The position numbers were made by a program, and so were the translations under genes. A DNA stretch of 64,000 nucleotides from Amycolatopsis mongoliensis (GTDB taxonomy: Bacteria > Actinomycetota > Actinomycetes > Mycobacteriales > Pseudonocardiaceae), in assembly GCF_030285665.1 (NCBI RefSeq), contig NZ_CP127295.1:7130001-7194000 (forward strand), read 5' to 3'. The notes under the pieces are model-generated. The model had not been told where the DNA came from. It ran no database searches and saw nothing but the letters and a program-made list of their open reading frames with translations. Numbering within the stretch: position 1 is the stretch's first letter; each line of letters begins with the position of its first letter. Below, in pieces: positions 1 through 7,724 of this stretch.

Positions 1-881
1 GCCGGGTGGGCCAGAACGGGATCTTCATGCTGGGCCCGACACTGTTCGCGCACGGCACGCCGGAGCAGCGGGACCGGATCCTGCCCGCGATGGCCCGCGG
101 CGACGAAGTGTGGGCGCAGGCGTGGTCGGAACCCGAAGCGGGCAGCGACATCGCGGCGTTGCGCAGCACGGCCGTGCGCACCGACGGCGGCTGGCTGCTT
201 TCGGGGCAGAAGACGTGGAGTTCGCGAGCGGCCTTCGCGGATCGCGCGTTCGGGCTGTTCCGCACCGACCCCTCGGCACAGCGCCATCACGGGCTGACGT
301 ACTTCATGGCCGACCTGCGCGCCGACGGCGTGACGGTCCGGCCGATCCCGCAGCTGGACGGCGAGCCCGGGTTCGCGGAGATCTTCTTCGACGCCGTGTT
401 CGTGCCCGACGAGGACGTGATCGGGGAGGTGGGGCAGGGCTGGCGGGTCGCGATGACGACCGCCAACAACGAACGCGGCCTGTCCCTGCGCAGCCCGGGC
501 CGGTTCCTCGCCGCGGCCGACCGGCTCGTCGACCTCTGGCGCTCGCAGGACTCGCCACCATCCACACAGGACCGGGTCGCCGACGCCTGGATCGGCGCCC
601 GCGCCTACCAGCTCTACACGTTCGGCACGGTGAGCCGGCTCGCCGACGGTGGCGAGCTGGGCCCGGAGTCCAGCGTGAACAAGCTGTTCTGGTCGCACCT
701 GGACGTCGAGCTGCACGAGACGGCCCTGGACGTGCTCGGCCCGGCCGCGGAGACCGCCCGGGACTGGGTGGACGGCTACTTGTTCTCCCTCGCCGGACCC
801 ATCTACGGCGGCACCGACCAGATCCAGCGCAACACGATCGCGGAACGGCTGCTGAAACTGCCGCGGGAGGCGCGCCGATGA
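1..881 (+). CDS. Acyl-CoA dehydrogenase, 5'-truncated by window edge
   Basis: FAD-dependent alpha,beta-dehydrogenation of an acyl-CoA thioester. The frame is already open at base 3, so the gene begins outside the window; the GTG at 6 is probably not the start. Family signs are the substrate/FAD-binding stretch with WSEPEAGSD near residue 40, the GQKTWSS strand, and the C-terminal YGGTDQIQRNTIAERLLKLPR typical of FadE subunits. It overlaps the next gene by an ATGA (878-881), so the two are translationally coupled. Three consecutive acyl-CoA dehydrogenases resemble the paired FadE subunits that form mixed tetramers on steroid or branched side chains. The substrate is inferred, not shown. Confidence 0.9.
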   Translation, partial: RVGQNGIFMLGPTLFAHGTPEQRDRILPAMARGDEVWAQAWSEPEAGSDIAALRSTAVRTDGGWLLSGQKTWSSRAAFADRAFGLFRTDPSAQRHHGLTYFMADLRADGVTVRPIPQLDGEPGFAEIFFDAVFVPDEDVIGEVGQGWRVAMTTANNERGLSLRSPGRFLAAADRLVDLWRSQDSPPSTQDRVADAWIGARAYQLYTFGTVSRLADGGELGPESSVNKLFWSHLDVELHETALDVLGPAAETARDWVDGYLFSLAGPIYGGTDQIQRNTIAERLLKLPREARR

Positions 882-1813
882 AGTTCCAGCTGTCGCCGGA
901 GCAGCGCCAGTTCTCCGCGTCGCTGCACGACCTGCTGGGCGGCGCGGACACCGCCGCCGTCGCGCGGGCCTGGGCCGCGGGTTCGCCCGAGCGCGGCCTG
1001 AAACTGCTGCGCGCCCTCGCCGACCTCGGCGTCCCCGCGTTGCTCGTCGACGAGGACCACGGCGGGCTCGGCGGTTCCCCGGTCGACCTCGTCGTCGCCT
1101 TCGAAGCCCTCGGGTACCACGCCGTGCCCGGCCCTTTGGTCGAAACGGCCGCCGCGGCCCCCGCGGTGCTGACCGGCGACCAGCTCGCCGCGCTGGCCGG
1201 AGGCGAACTCCTCGCCACGGTCGTCGCGCCGCCGGAAGTGCCGCTCGCCCTGGACGCCGACGTCGCCGGAGTGCTCCTCGACCTCAACGAGGGCGAAGTC
1301 ACCGACGTCGGGATCGACCTCGTCCCGTCGATCGATCCGGCCCGGCGGCTGTTCCGGATCACCGGGACCACACGCCCGACCGCCGCCGATCCGATCGCGT
1401 TCGACCGGGGCGTCCTGGCCGTGTCCGCGCAGCTGCTCGGCGCGGGCCAGTGGCTTCTCGACGCTTCGGTCGCCTACGCCAAGCAGCGCAGCCAGTACGG
1501 CCGGGCGATCGGCGAGTACCAAGCGGTCAAGCACCTGCTGGCCGACGTCGTGACGCAGCTCGAACTCGCCCGGCCGCTCCTGTACGGCGCGGCCGTCGCC
1601 GGGGACACCTTCGCCCGCGACGTCTCCGCGGCGAAGGTGATGGCGGGCGATGCCGCCTACCTCGCCGCACGCACGGCCCTCCAGGTGCACGGCGCCATCG
1701 GCTACACCGCCGAACACGACCTCGGCCTGCGGCTGACGAAGGTGCGCGCCCTGGCCGGAGCCTGGGGAACCGGGTCGTTCCACCGCGCGCGCGTCCTGGC
1801 GGCGCTGCGATGA
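878..1813 (+). CDS. Acyl-CoA dehydrogenase, short subunit type (311 aa)
   Basis: Second of three coupled acyl-CoA dehydrogenases. The ATG at 878 lies in the ATGA overlap with the upstream gene. At about 311 residues it is shorter than classical enzymes (about 380) and matches the small, partly degenerate subunits of FadE heterotetramers. It keeps the C-terminal helical domain (YAKQRSQYGRAIGEYQAVKH near residue 205) and a VHGAIGYTAEHDL segment where many family members carry the catalytic glutamate in a TWEHD context. The middle beta-domain is compressed and WSEP-like motifs are absent. It probably acts with a neighbouring subunit. Its 3' end overlaps the next start by ATGA. Confidence 0.88.
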   Translation: MKFQLSPEQRQFSASLHDLLGGADTAAVARAWAAGSPERGLKLLRALADLGVPALLVDEDHGGLGGSPVDLVVAFEALGYHAVPGPLVETAAAAPAVLTGDQLAALAGGELLATVVAPPEVPLALDADVAGVLLDLNEGEVTDVGIDLVPSIDPARRLFRITGTTRPTAADPIAFDRGVLAVSAQLLGAGQWLLDASVAYAKQRSQYGRAIGEYQAVKHLLADVVTQLELARPLLYGAAVAGDTFARDVSAAKVMAGDAAYLAARTALQVHGAIGYTAEHDLGLRLTKVRALAGAWGTGSFHRARVLAALR

Positions 1814-2880
1814 CCGATCCCCTGGACACCGAGGAAGCCCAGGCCCTGCGGGACGCGGTGCGATCGCTGCTGACCCGCCGGTCGGGACCGGAGGCGGTCC
1901 GGGCGGCGATGGAGTCACCGCTCGGGTACGACGACAAGCTCTGGTCGACGCTGTGCGAGCAGATCGGCGTCGCCGCCCTCGCGATCCCCGAGCACTACGG
2001 CGGGGCGGGCGCCGGCCTGGCCGAGGTCTGCGTGGTCTTGGAGGAACTGGGCCGCAGGCTCACCCCGGCCCCGATGCTCGGCTCCGCCGTTCTGTGCGGC
2101 GAAGCGTTGCTGCGCACCGGGAACGACGAAGCGTGCGAACGGCTGCTGCCGGGCATCGCCGCGGGCACCACCCTGGCCGCGCTGGCCTGGTCCGACGAAG
2201 ACTGGTCGCCGGGCTTGACCGCGTCCGGCACCGGGCTCGACGGCCGCGCCCACTACGTCCTCGACGGCGACCTCGCGGACGTCCTGCTCGCCGTGGCCCG
2301 CACGGCCGACGGCGTCGGCCTGTTCGAGGTGCCGCTCGACGGCGTCCACCGGGAGCGCGTCACCACCCTCGACCCGACCCGGCGGTTGGCGGTCGTGGAG
2401 TTCGCGTCGACTCCGGCGCGACGCTTGGACGCCGACGGGTTCGAGCAGCACCTGCCGAAGCTGCAGAACACGGCGGTGGTCGCCGTCGCCGCCGAACAGG
2501 TCGGCGCGGCGGCCCGTGCGCTGGAACTGACGGTGGAGTACACGAAACAACGCCGTCAGTTCGGCCGGGCGATCGGGTCGTTCCAGGCGCTGAAGCATCG
2601 GATGGCCGACGTGCACGTCCACGTCGAAGCGGCTCGCTCGGCGCTCTACGCGGCGCTGGTGGACGGTGACGCCGAAGCCGTGACGACCGCGAAAGTCGTG
2701 TGCAGCGAGGCGTTTTCCCACGCGGCGGCGGAGATGATCCAGCTGCACGGCGGCATCGCGATCACCTGGGAACACGACGCGCACCTGTACTTCAAGCGCG
2801 CCCACGGGACCGCCCTGCTCTTCGGCGACCCGGCAGGCTGGCTCGGCCCAGGCGGTCGTGAGTGGGAAACAGTGTTCTAA
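1810..2880 (+). CDS. Acyl-CoA dehydrogenase (356 aa)
   Basis: Third gene of the dehydrogenase set, starting at the ATG of a 4-base overlap (1810-1813). The protein has the N-terminal helical domain, a reduced beta-domain, and a C-terminal domain with YTKQRRQFGRAIGSFQALKH followed by LHGGIAITWEHDAHLYFKRA, where the Glu in TWEHD is the expected catalytic base. Together with the preceding short subunit it looks like a FadE alpha/beta pair of the kind known from cholesterol side-chain degradation. The stop codon falls in the loop of an 18-bp inverted repeat that probably ends the transcript. Confidence 0.9.
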   Translation: MTDPLDTEEAQALRDAVRSLLTRRSGPEAVRAAMESPLGYDDKLWSTLCEQIGVAALAIPEHYGGAGAGLAEVCVVLEELGRRLTPAPMLGSAVLCGEALLRTGNDEACERLLPGIAAGTTLAALAWSDEDWSPGLTASGTGLDGRAHYVLDGDLADVLLAVARTADGVGLFEVPLDGVHRERVTTLDPTRRLAVVEFASTPARRLDADGFEQHLPKLQNTAVVAVAAEQVGAAARALELTVEYTKQRRQFGRAIGSFQALKHRMADVHVHVEAARSALYAALVDGDAEAVTTAKVVCSEAFSHAAAEMIQLHGGIAITWEHDAHLYFKRAHGTALLFGDPAGWLGPGGREWETVF

Positions 2881-2900
2881 CCCTGTTTCCCACTCACGAC
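2855..2900. terminator. Perfect 18-bp inverted repeat, bidirectional terminator candidate
   Basis: Bases 2855-2872 (GTCGTGAGTGGGAAACAG) are exactly complementary to 2883-2900, with a 10-base loop holding the stop codon of the upstream gene. It lies between convergent genes. There is no T-tract on either side, as is usual for actinomycete terminators. The length and perfection exceed what simple termination needs. Confidence 0.7.
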
Positions 2901-2914
2901 CCCCGGGCCGGGCG

Positions 2915-4729
2915 TCAGGCGAGGTGGTGCCGTTCCTGCAGCCCGTAGACCGGCGTCGGGATGCCCTCCGCGCGGGCCTTCAGCTGCAGAGCCAGGTAGA
3001 GCGAGTAGTGCCGGGACTGGTGCAGGTTCCCGCCGTGGAACCAGAGCCCTTCCTGCTGGGTGGGCTTCCACATGTTCCGCTGCTCGCCCTCCCACGGGCC
3101 CGGGTCCTTCGTCGTGTCGGACCCGAGGCCCCACACCTTGCCGACCTTGTCCGCGACCTCCTGGCTGATCAGGTCCGCCGCCCAGCCGTTCATCGAGCCG
3201 TAGCCCGTCGCGTAGACGACGAGGTCCGCCTCCAGCTCGGTGCCGTCTTCGAGCTTCACGGAGTTCTCCGTCAGCTCGACGACCTGGCCGTGCGCGAGCT
3301 TGACGTCGCCGTTGGCCACCAGGTCCGCCGCGCCGACGTCGATGTAGTAGCCCGAGCCGCGCCGCAGGTACTTCATGAACAGGCCGGAGTCGTCGTCGCC
3401 CCAGTCGTGCCGGAAGCCCGCGGCTTCGAGGCGGTCGTAGAACTCCTGGTCGCGCTCCTTGATCGCCGCGTAGACCGGCTGCTGGAAGGTGTGCATGATC
3501 CGGTAGGGGAGCGAGGCGAAGGTCAGGTCCGCCTTCTGCGTCGTCATCCCGGCGGCCAGCGCGCGTTCCGAGTAGAGGTCGCCCAGGCCGAGGTCCATCA
3601 GCGAGTCCGACTTCACGATGTGCGTCGAGCTGCGCTGGATCATCGTCACGTCGGCGCCGGCTTCCCACAGCGCGCCGCAGATGTCGAACGCGGAGTTGTT
3701 GGACCCGACGATCACGGCTTTCTTGCCGCGGTAGGCGTCCGGCCCGGGGTGCTGGGAGCTGTGGTGCTGCTCGCCGCGGAAGCGATCTTGCCCGGGCAGG
3801 ACGGGAACGTTCGGCTTGCCCGACATGCCGGTCGCGAGCACCAGTTGCTTCGGCTTGAGGAGGACTTCTTCGCCGTCGCGGTCGAGGACGACCGTCCACT
3901 CCTTCGCTTCTTCGTCGTAGGAGGCGCTCTTGCAGGTCGTCGACGACCAGTAGTTCACCTCCATGACCTTCGTGTACATCTCGAGCCAGTCGGCGATTTT
4001 GTCCTTCGGCGCGAAGACGGGCCAGGTGCGCGGGAAGTCGAGGTAGGGCAGGTGGTCGTACCAGACGGGGTCGTGCAGGCAGAGCGACTTGTACCGGCTG
4101 CGCCACTGGTCACCCGGCCGCGCGTAGCGGTCGACGACGACGTGGTCCACGCCGAGCTGGCGCAGCCGGGCACCCAGCGCGATGCCGCCCTGCCCGCCGC
4201 CGATGACGACGACGTACGGCTGCCGCGTCGTGCCCAGTTCGTCGGCCTCCGCCTGCCGCGCTTCGGACCAGGTGACGCGGTCGCGGTTGACGCCGTGCTC
4301 GGCCCCCTTCGGCCGGGTGGCGCCGAGCGGCTCTTCGTGGCCCTTCAGCTCGTGCAACGTCGTGAGGAAGGTGAACGCGCCTTCGTCGGTGAGCCGCAGG
4401 TGCCCGCGGCCGCGTCCGGCGGCGGTCTCGAAGCCGATCCACGCCTCGACGACGCCGTCGGCCTCGGTCGGCTCTTCGGTGGTGTGGAAGCCACTCGCGT
4501 CGGCGGTGTCCATGGTCGCGAGCAGCAGGTCCTTGACGCCGTCGCGGTTTTCGACCGTCTTGAGGTTCCAGGTGAACGCGATCAGGTCGCGCCAGAACGA
4601 CGTCGTGGCGAAGAGGGCGGCGGCCCGGTCGGCGTCCCGGGCCGCGAGCGCGGCCTCGAAGTCGGCGAGCCAGCCTTCGACGCGCTGCCGGGCATCGACG
4701 GCCGCGGCCGGTTCGAGGGTCTGGGTCAT
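2915..4729 (-). CDS. FAD/NAD(P)-dependent monooxygenase with N-terminal SnoaL/NTF2-like domain
   Basis: Residues about 12-135 look like a SnoaL/NTF2-type cone domain. Residues 170-604 are a flavin-containing monooxygenase with the FAD-binding GGGQGG at 177-182 and the NADPH-binding GSNNSA near 342. The FMO/Baeyer-Villiger fingerprint (FxGxxxHxxx then Y/F or W) reads F-R-G-E-Q-H-H-S-S-Q-H near 317-327, so the final position is His, which fits neither class. Expected chemistry is NADPH- and O2-dependent oxygenation of a small molecule; the substrate is unknown. No signal peptide or membrane segment is visible. It follows a GAF regulator by 45 bases on the same strand and is likely controlled by it. 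Confidence 0.9.
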   Translation of the reverse strand: MTQTLEPAAAVDARQRVEGWLADFEAALAARDADRAAALFATTSFWRDLIAFTWNLKTVENRDGVKDLLLATMDTADASGFHTTEEPTEADGVVEAWIGFETAAGRGRGHLRLTDEGAFTFLTTLHELKGHEEPLGATRPKGAEHGVNRDRVTWSEARQAEADELGTTRQPYVVVIGGGQGGIALGARLRQLGVDHVVVDRYARPGDQWRSRYKSLCLHDPVWYDHLPYLDFPRTWPVFAPKDKIADWLEMYTKVMEVNYWSSTTCKSASYDEEAKEWTVVLDRDGEEVLLKPKQLVLATGMSGKPNVPVLPGQDRFRGEQHHSSQHPGPDAYRGKKAVIVGSNNSAFDICGALWEAGADVTMIQRSSTHIVKSDSLMDLGLGDLYSERALAAGMTTQKADLTFASLPYRIMHTFQQPVYAAIKERDQEFYDRLEAAGFRHDWGDDDSGLFMKYLRRGSGYYIDVGAADLVANGDVKLAHGQVVELTENSVKLEDGTELEADLVVYATGYGSMNGWAADLISQEVADKVGKVWGLGSDTTKDPGPWEGEQRNMWKPTQQEGLWFHGGNLHQSRHYSLYLALQLKARAEGIPTPVYGLQERHHLA

Positions 4730-4774
4730 GAGCGGACCTCCCCGTCTCGGGCACCGTCGTCGTCGGCGGCGCGT

Positions 4775-6001
4775 TCAGGGAAGCCAACCCCGGCGGACCG
4801 GGTCCGCGTAAGGGTTGCCCTGAGGTTGCATCAGTACGACCTCGACGCCAGGGGCGATCCGGTACGGGCGCGCGAGCAGCAGGCCGCCGATCAGCTTGCG
4901 CAGCCGGGACAGCTCGGCGCGGACGGTCACCACGTGCGTGCGGTCGCCGTAGAGCGTCTCCGACAGCTGCGCGGCGGACACCCCGGCCGGGCCCGCGGTC
5001 GCGATCAGCCGCAGCAGGTCCGTCTGCCGCCGGCCGAGCGGGTGCGTCCACCGCGCCGAGCCTTCGACGATCGCGCGCGGCGGGTCGAGTTCGAGGGTGA
5101 GCCGCAAGGTTTCGCGGCGGCTCGGCCGCAGCAGCCACCCGCCGGGCACCGGCTCCGGCTCGCACGCCCCGATGCCGCGGACCGCCACCGGAACGCCGTG
5201 GCGGGGCGCGGCGACGCGGTCGATCCCGAAGACCCCGCTCTGCGCGGCGACCCAGCCGTGGTCGTCGACGACGAGCCCGGGCCCGCCTCCGAGGACGTGC
5301 CCGGACAGCTGCCGGAGACCTTCGAGCCGGGCCTCGTGCCGGTGGCGCAGGACTGCCTCGGCCAGCCGCACCGACGTCCCGACCAGGGCAACGGTCATCG
5401 GGTGGACCGTCTCGGCCGGGCCGCTGACGTCGACGATGCCGAGCAGCTCGCCGGTCCGCGGGTCGTGCACGGGGTAGGCGGTGCAGGCCCACGAGTGGTG
5501 GGAGCGCACGAAGTGCTCGGCGGCGAACATCTGCACCGGCGCGGCCTCGGCCAGCGCCGTCCCGATCGCGTTGCTGCCGATCGCGGGTTCGGACCAGGTG
5601 GCGCCTTCGGTGAAGCCGAGCGAGTCGGCGCGGTGCCGGACGCCGCGGGCACCCTCGCGCCAGAGGACGACGCCGTCGGCGTCGGCGACGACCATCAGGT
5701 GGTGCGCGTCTTCGGCGACCGACGTCAGCGCGCCGCGGAGTTCGGGGAGGACTTCGCCGAGCCGGCAGCCGGTCCGCCGCCGTTCGACCTCGGCGGCCCC
5801 GACGGGATCGGGCGCGGGCGGCCGGTCGGGGTCGACGCCCTGCGCGGCGACCCGCCGCCACGAGCGTTCGACCAGCCGGCGCGGCGCGGTCCGGGGCGCC
5901 CGCCCGGCCAGCACGGCGTCGTGGATGCCCGCGAGCAGCCGGGCGTGCCCGGCGACGTCGGTGCCGGGCCGGACCGCGCAGACTTCGTCGTCCACCGCCA
6001 C
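4775..6001 (-). CDS. AcoR-like GAF-domain transcriptional regulator without AAA+ domain
   Basis: A 408-residue protein with an N-terminal helical region (DVAGHARLLAGIHDAVL), a GAF-like sensor domain around 90-230 (AIGSNAIGTALAE, TAYPVHDPRTGELLGIVDVSG), and a C-terminal winged helix around 325-390 (QLSETLYGDRTHVVTVRAELSRLRK). The sensor half matches AcoR-type activators of acetoin or alcohol metabolism, but the sigma-54-interacting AAA+ domain is absent, as is common in actinobacteria. It precedes the monooxygenase gene and is probably its activator. The ligand is unknown. Confidence 0.82.
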   Translation of the reverse strand: MAVDDEVCAVRPGTDVAGHARLLAGIHDAVLAGRAPRTAPRRLVERSWRRVAAQGVDPDRPPAPDPVGAAEVERRRTGCRLGEVLPELRGALTSVAEDAHHLMVVADADGVVLWREGARGVRHRADSLGFTEGATWSEPAIGSNAIGTALAEAAPVQMFAAEHFVRSHHSWACTAYPVHDPRTGELLGIVDVSGPAETVHPMTVALVGTSVRLAEAVLRHRHEARLEGLRQLSGHVLGGGPGLVVDDHGWVAAQSGVFGIDRVAAPRHGVPVAVRGIGACEPEPVPGGWLLRPSRRETLRLTLELDPPRAIVEGSARWTHPLGRRQTDLLRLIATAGPAGVSAAQLSETLYGDRTHVVTVRAELSRLRKLIGGLLLARPYRIAPGVEVVLMQPQGNPYADPVRRGWLP

Positions 6002-6076
6002 CTCCTGGGCCGGGCTTCACGGTAACCCGGGGGAGCGGGGTCGGGCCAACCTTCGCGCAACCCCGACCCGGATGAC

Positions 6077-6123
6077 GTGAATGACTCATTCCTGTCACCA
6101 GGTGACAGGAATGAGTCATTCAC
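6077..6123. repeat. 47-bp perfect palindrome (23-bp arms, 1-base centre)
   Basis: 6077-6099 is exactly complementary to 6101-6123 around base 6100. The arm contains the smaller palindromic word ATGACTCAT. It lies between two minus-strand genes, 14 bases beyond the stop of the sigma gene and 75 bases upstream of the GAF regulator start, so it could terminate sigma transcription. The lack of a loop is odd for a terminator and suggests a cruciform, a protein site or a dispersed repeat. Confidence 0.75.
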
Positions 6124-6137
6124 TACGCTCGGCGGGG

Positions 6138-6881
6138 TCAGCCGGTGAGGCGGGCGGCCGAACCCGGCAGTTCGCGGTTCGCCTCGTCCAGGCCCGACGC
6201 CACCGTCCGGCACGAGCCGCAGCCCGCGACGTGGTCGGCGACCGCGCTCGCCCGGCGCGGGGACAGTGCGCCCCGGACCCACGCGCCCATGCGCCGGCGC
6301 GGTTCGCGGCAGACCGGCTCCTCGGCGTCGGGGACCTGGACCTGCAGGTACGCCTGGCGCAGCCCCTCCCGCGCCCGCATCGCCAGCGCCGACACGCTGT
6401 TCGGCGTCAGGCCCAGCAGCGGGGCCGCTTCCGTCGGCGTGTCGCCTTCGGCCTCGGTCCGCCAGAGCACCGTCCGCCACCGGCCGGGCAGCGTGCAGTA
6501 CGCCGACCACACGAGCTTCTCGTTCGACCGGTGCAGGGCCAGCTCGTCGGCGCCGCTCGAGGGCGTCTCGGGAACCGTTTCGCACAGCTCGACCCGGCTG
6601 CGCTGCCGGCTCCACCGCGACACCAGGTTCCGCAGCGTCACGACGAGGTACGGCCGCAGGTCGTCGACCGGGCCGCCACCCGCGTACACGACCGCGAGCA
6701 CGCGCGCGAACGTTTCGGCCACCAGGTCGTCGCGCTCCGCGGGCTGCTTCGCCCACGCGGCCGCGGTCCGGCGCAGCGGCTCGGCGTGCCGGCGGAACAG
6801 GGCGCCGCCGGCGTCGAGGTCGCCGGCCCGGAGGGCGGCGAGCAGCACGGCGTCCGGCGGCTCCTCGTCGGCGTTCCTCAT
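6138..6881 (-). CDS. ECF-type RNA polymerase sigma factor with fused C-terminal zinc finger
   Basis: The start is ATG 6881, chosen because GGAG lies 7 bases upstream; in-frame codons further upstream lack a site. Residues about 15-95 form sigma region 2 (DDLVAETFARVLAVV, LRPYLVVTLRNLVSRW). Residues about 115-185 form region 4 (LPGRWRTVLWRTEAEG, LLGLTPNSVSALAMRAREGLRQAY). The tail carries C-x(n)-H-x3-C-x2-C (DHVAGCGSCR), a zf-HC2/ZAS-like finger normally found in separate anti-sigma factors. No anti-sigma gene is adjacent, so self-control through the fused finger is likely. Target promoters are unknown. Confidence 0.87.
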   Translation of the reverse strand: MRNADEEPPDAVLLAALRAGDLDAGGALFRRHAEPLRRTAAAWAKQPAERDDLVAETFARVLAVVYAGGGPVDDLRPYLVVTLRNLVSRWSRQRSRVELCETVPETPSSGADELALHRSNEKLVWSAYCTLPGRWRTVLWRTEAEGDTPTEAAPLLGLTPNSVSALAMRAREGLRQAYLQVQVPDAEEPVCREPRRRMGAWVRGALSPRRASAVADHVAGCGSCRTVASGLDEANRELPGSAARLTG

Positions 6882-6919
6882 CGACACTCTCCGTGACACG
6901 CTGGCACCCAAAGTAAGAG

Positions 6920-6933
6920 GTACGGCATCGTAC
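6920..6933. promoter_or_regulatory. Candidate operator between divergent sigma and TetR genes
   Basis: Inverted repeat GTACG-GCAT-CGTAC lies 32 bases upstream of the TetR start (6965) and 39 bases from the sigma start (6881). Size and location suit a TetR operator governing both divergent genes. This is inference from symmetry and context. Confidence 0.4.
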
Positions 6934-6964
6934 GCCATAGCGGCCCGCCGGTACACTCCGGGCG

Positions 6965-7645
6965 ATGACATCGACGGACACGCCGCGCCCGCTCGACGGC
7001 CGGGCCGCGCGGTGGGCCGGCCAGCGCGAGCGGCGTCGCCGCGAGTTCGTCGAGGCGGGCCTGCGCGCGATCACGCGGTACGGGCCCGAGGTGTCCACCG
7101 AGCAGATCGCCGACGAAGCCGGCGTCGCCCGCACGCGCCTCTACCGGCACTTCGACGGCGCGGCCGACCTGCAGCACGCGATCGCCGGCCGGATCGCGGA
7201 GCTGATCACCGCGGAGTTCGCGCCGCTGTGGAACCCCGGCGGCACACCGATGGAGCTGATCCGCTCGGCGATCGGCGCGCACACCCGCTGGCTGGCCGAG
7301 CACGGCTCGCTCTACCGCTACCTGACCCGGCACGCGATGGACGGCGCCTCGGACGTCTTCGCCGACGGCAAGTCCGCGATCGCGCGGCAGCTGACCGTGG
7401 TGTTCGAGCACTACCTCGGACTGTTCGGAGTGGACACCCGCGTCTGCGAAGCGGTCGCCTTCGGGCTGGTCGGCCTGGTGGAGTCGAGCACCTCGCGCTG
7501 GCTGGAGAACCCGCGTGGCGTCGACCGCGCCGAGCTCGCCGCGCTGCTGGCGCGCTGGGTCTGGCGGATCGTCGACGACACCCTGCGCGCCGGCGGCCTC
7601 GAGCTCGACCCGCACACCGAACTGGCGGCGGCGAACCTCAACTGA
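6965..7645 (+). CDS. TetR family transcriptional regulator (226 aa)
   Basis: N-terminal helix-turn-helix around residues 25-70 (VSTEQIADEAGVARTRLYRHF) is the canonical TetR DNA-binding unit. The C-terminal helical domain (70-215) contains no recognisable ligand motif. It is divergent from the sigma gene, with a GTACG/CGTAC inverted repeat in the 83-base gap, and is followed by TerC 79 bases downstream. It may control itself and the sigma gene. The ligand is unknown. Confidence 0.87.
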   Translation: MTSTDTPRPLDGRAARWAGQRERRRREFVEAGLRAITRYGPEVSTEQIADEAGVARTRLYRHFDGAADLQHAIAGRIAELITAEFAPLWNPGGTPMELIRSAIGAHTRWLAEHGSLYRYLTRHAMDGASDVFADGKSAIARQLTVVFEHYLGLFGVDTRVCEAVAFGLVGLVESSTSRWLENPRGVDRAELAALLARWVWRIVDDTLRAGGLELDPHTELAAANLN

Positions 7646-7724
7646 GGCGTCCACTGTGGACTCCGGATGCGCGATCGCGGGACGGCCCTTACGCTCGCGG
7701 CAACCACGGGAGCGGGGGGAGCGG

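Noticed and set aside
2858..6025. Long open frame on the plus strand opposite the monooxygenase and GAF regulator
   Set aside because: Arises from GC-rich third-position bias. The minus-strand proteins have clear domains, and the plus frame has low-complexity composition and no ribosome-binding site.
7646..7724. Manganese (yybP-ykoY) riboswitch before terC
   Set aside because: The 79-base leader is too short and shows none of the conserved loop sequences.
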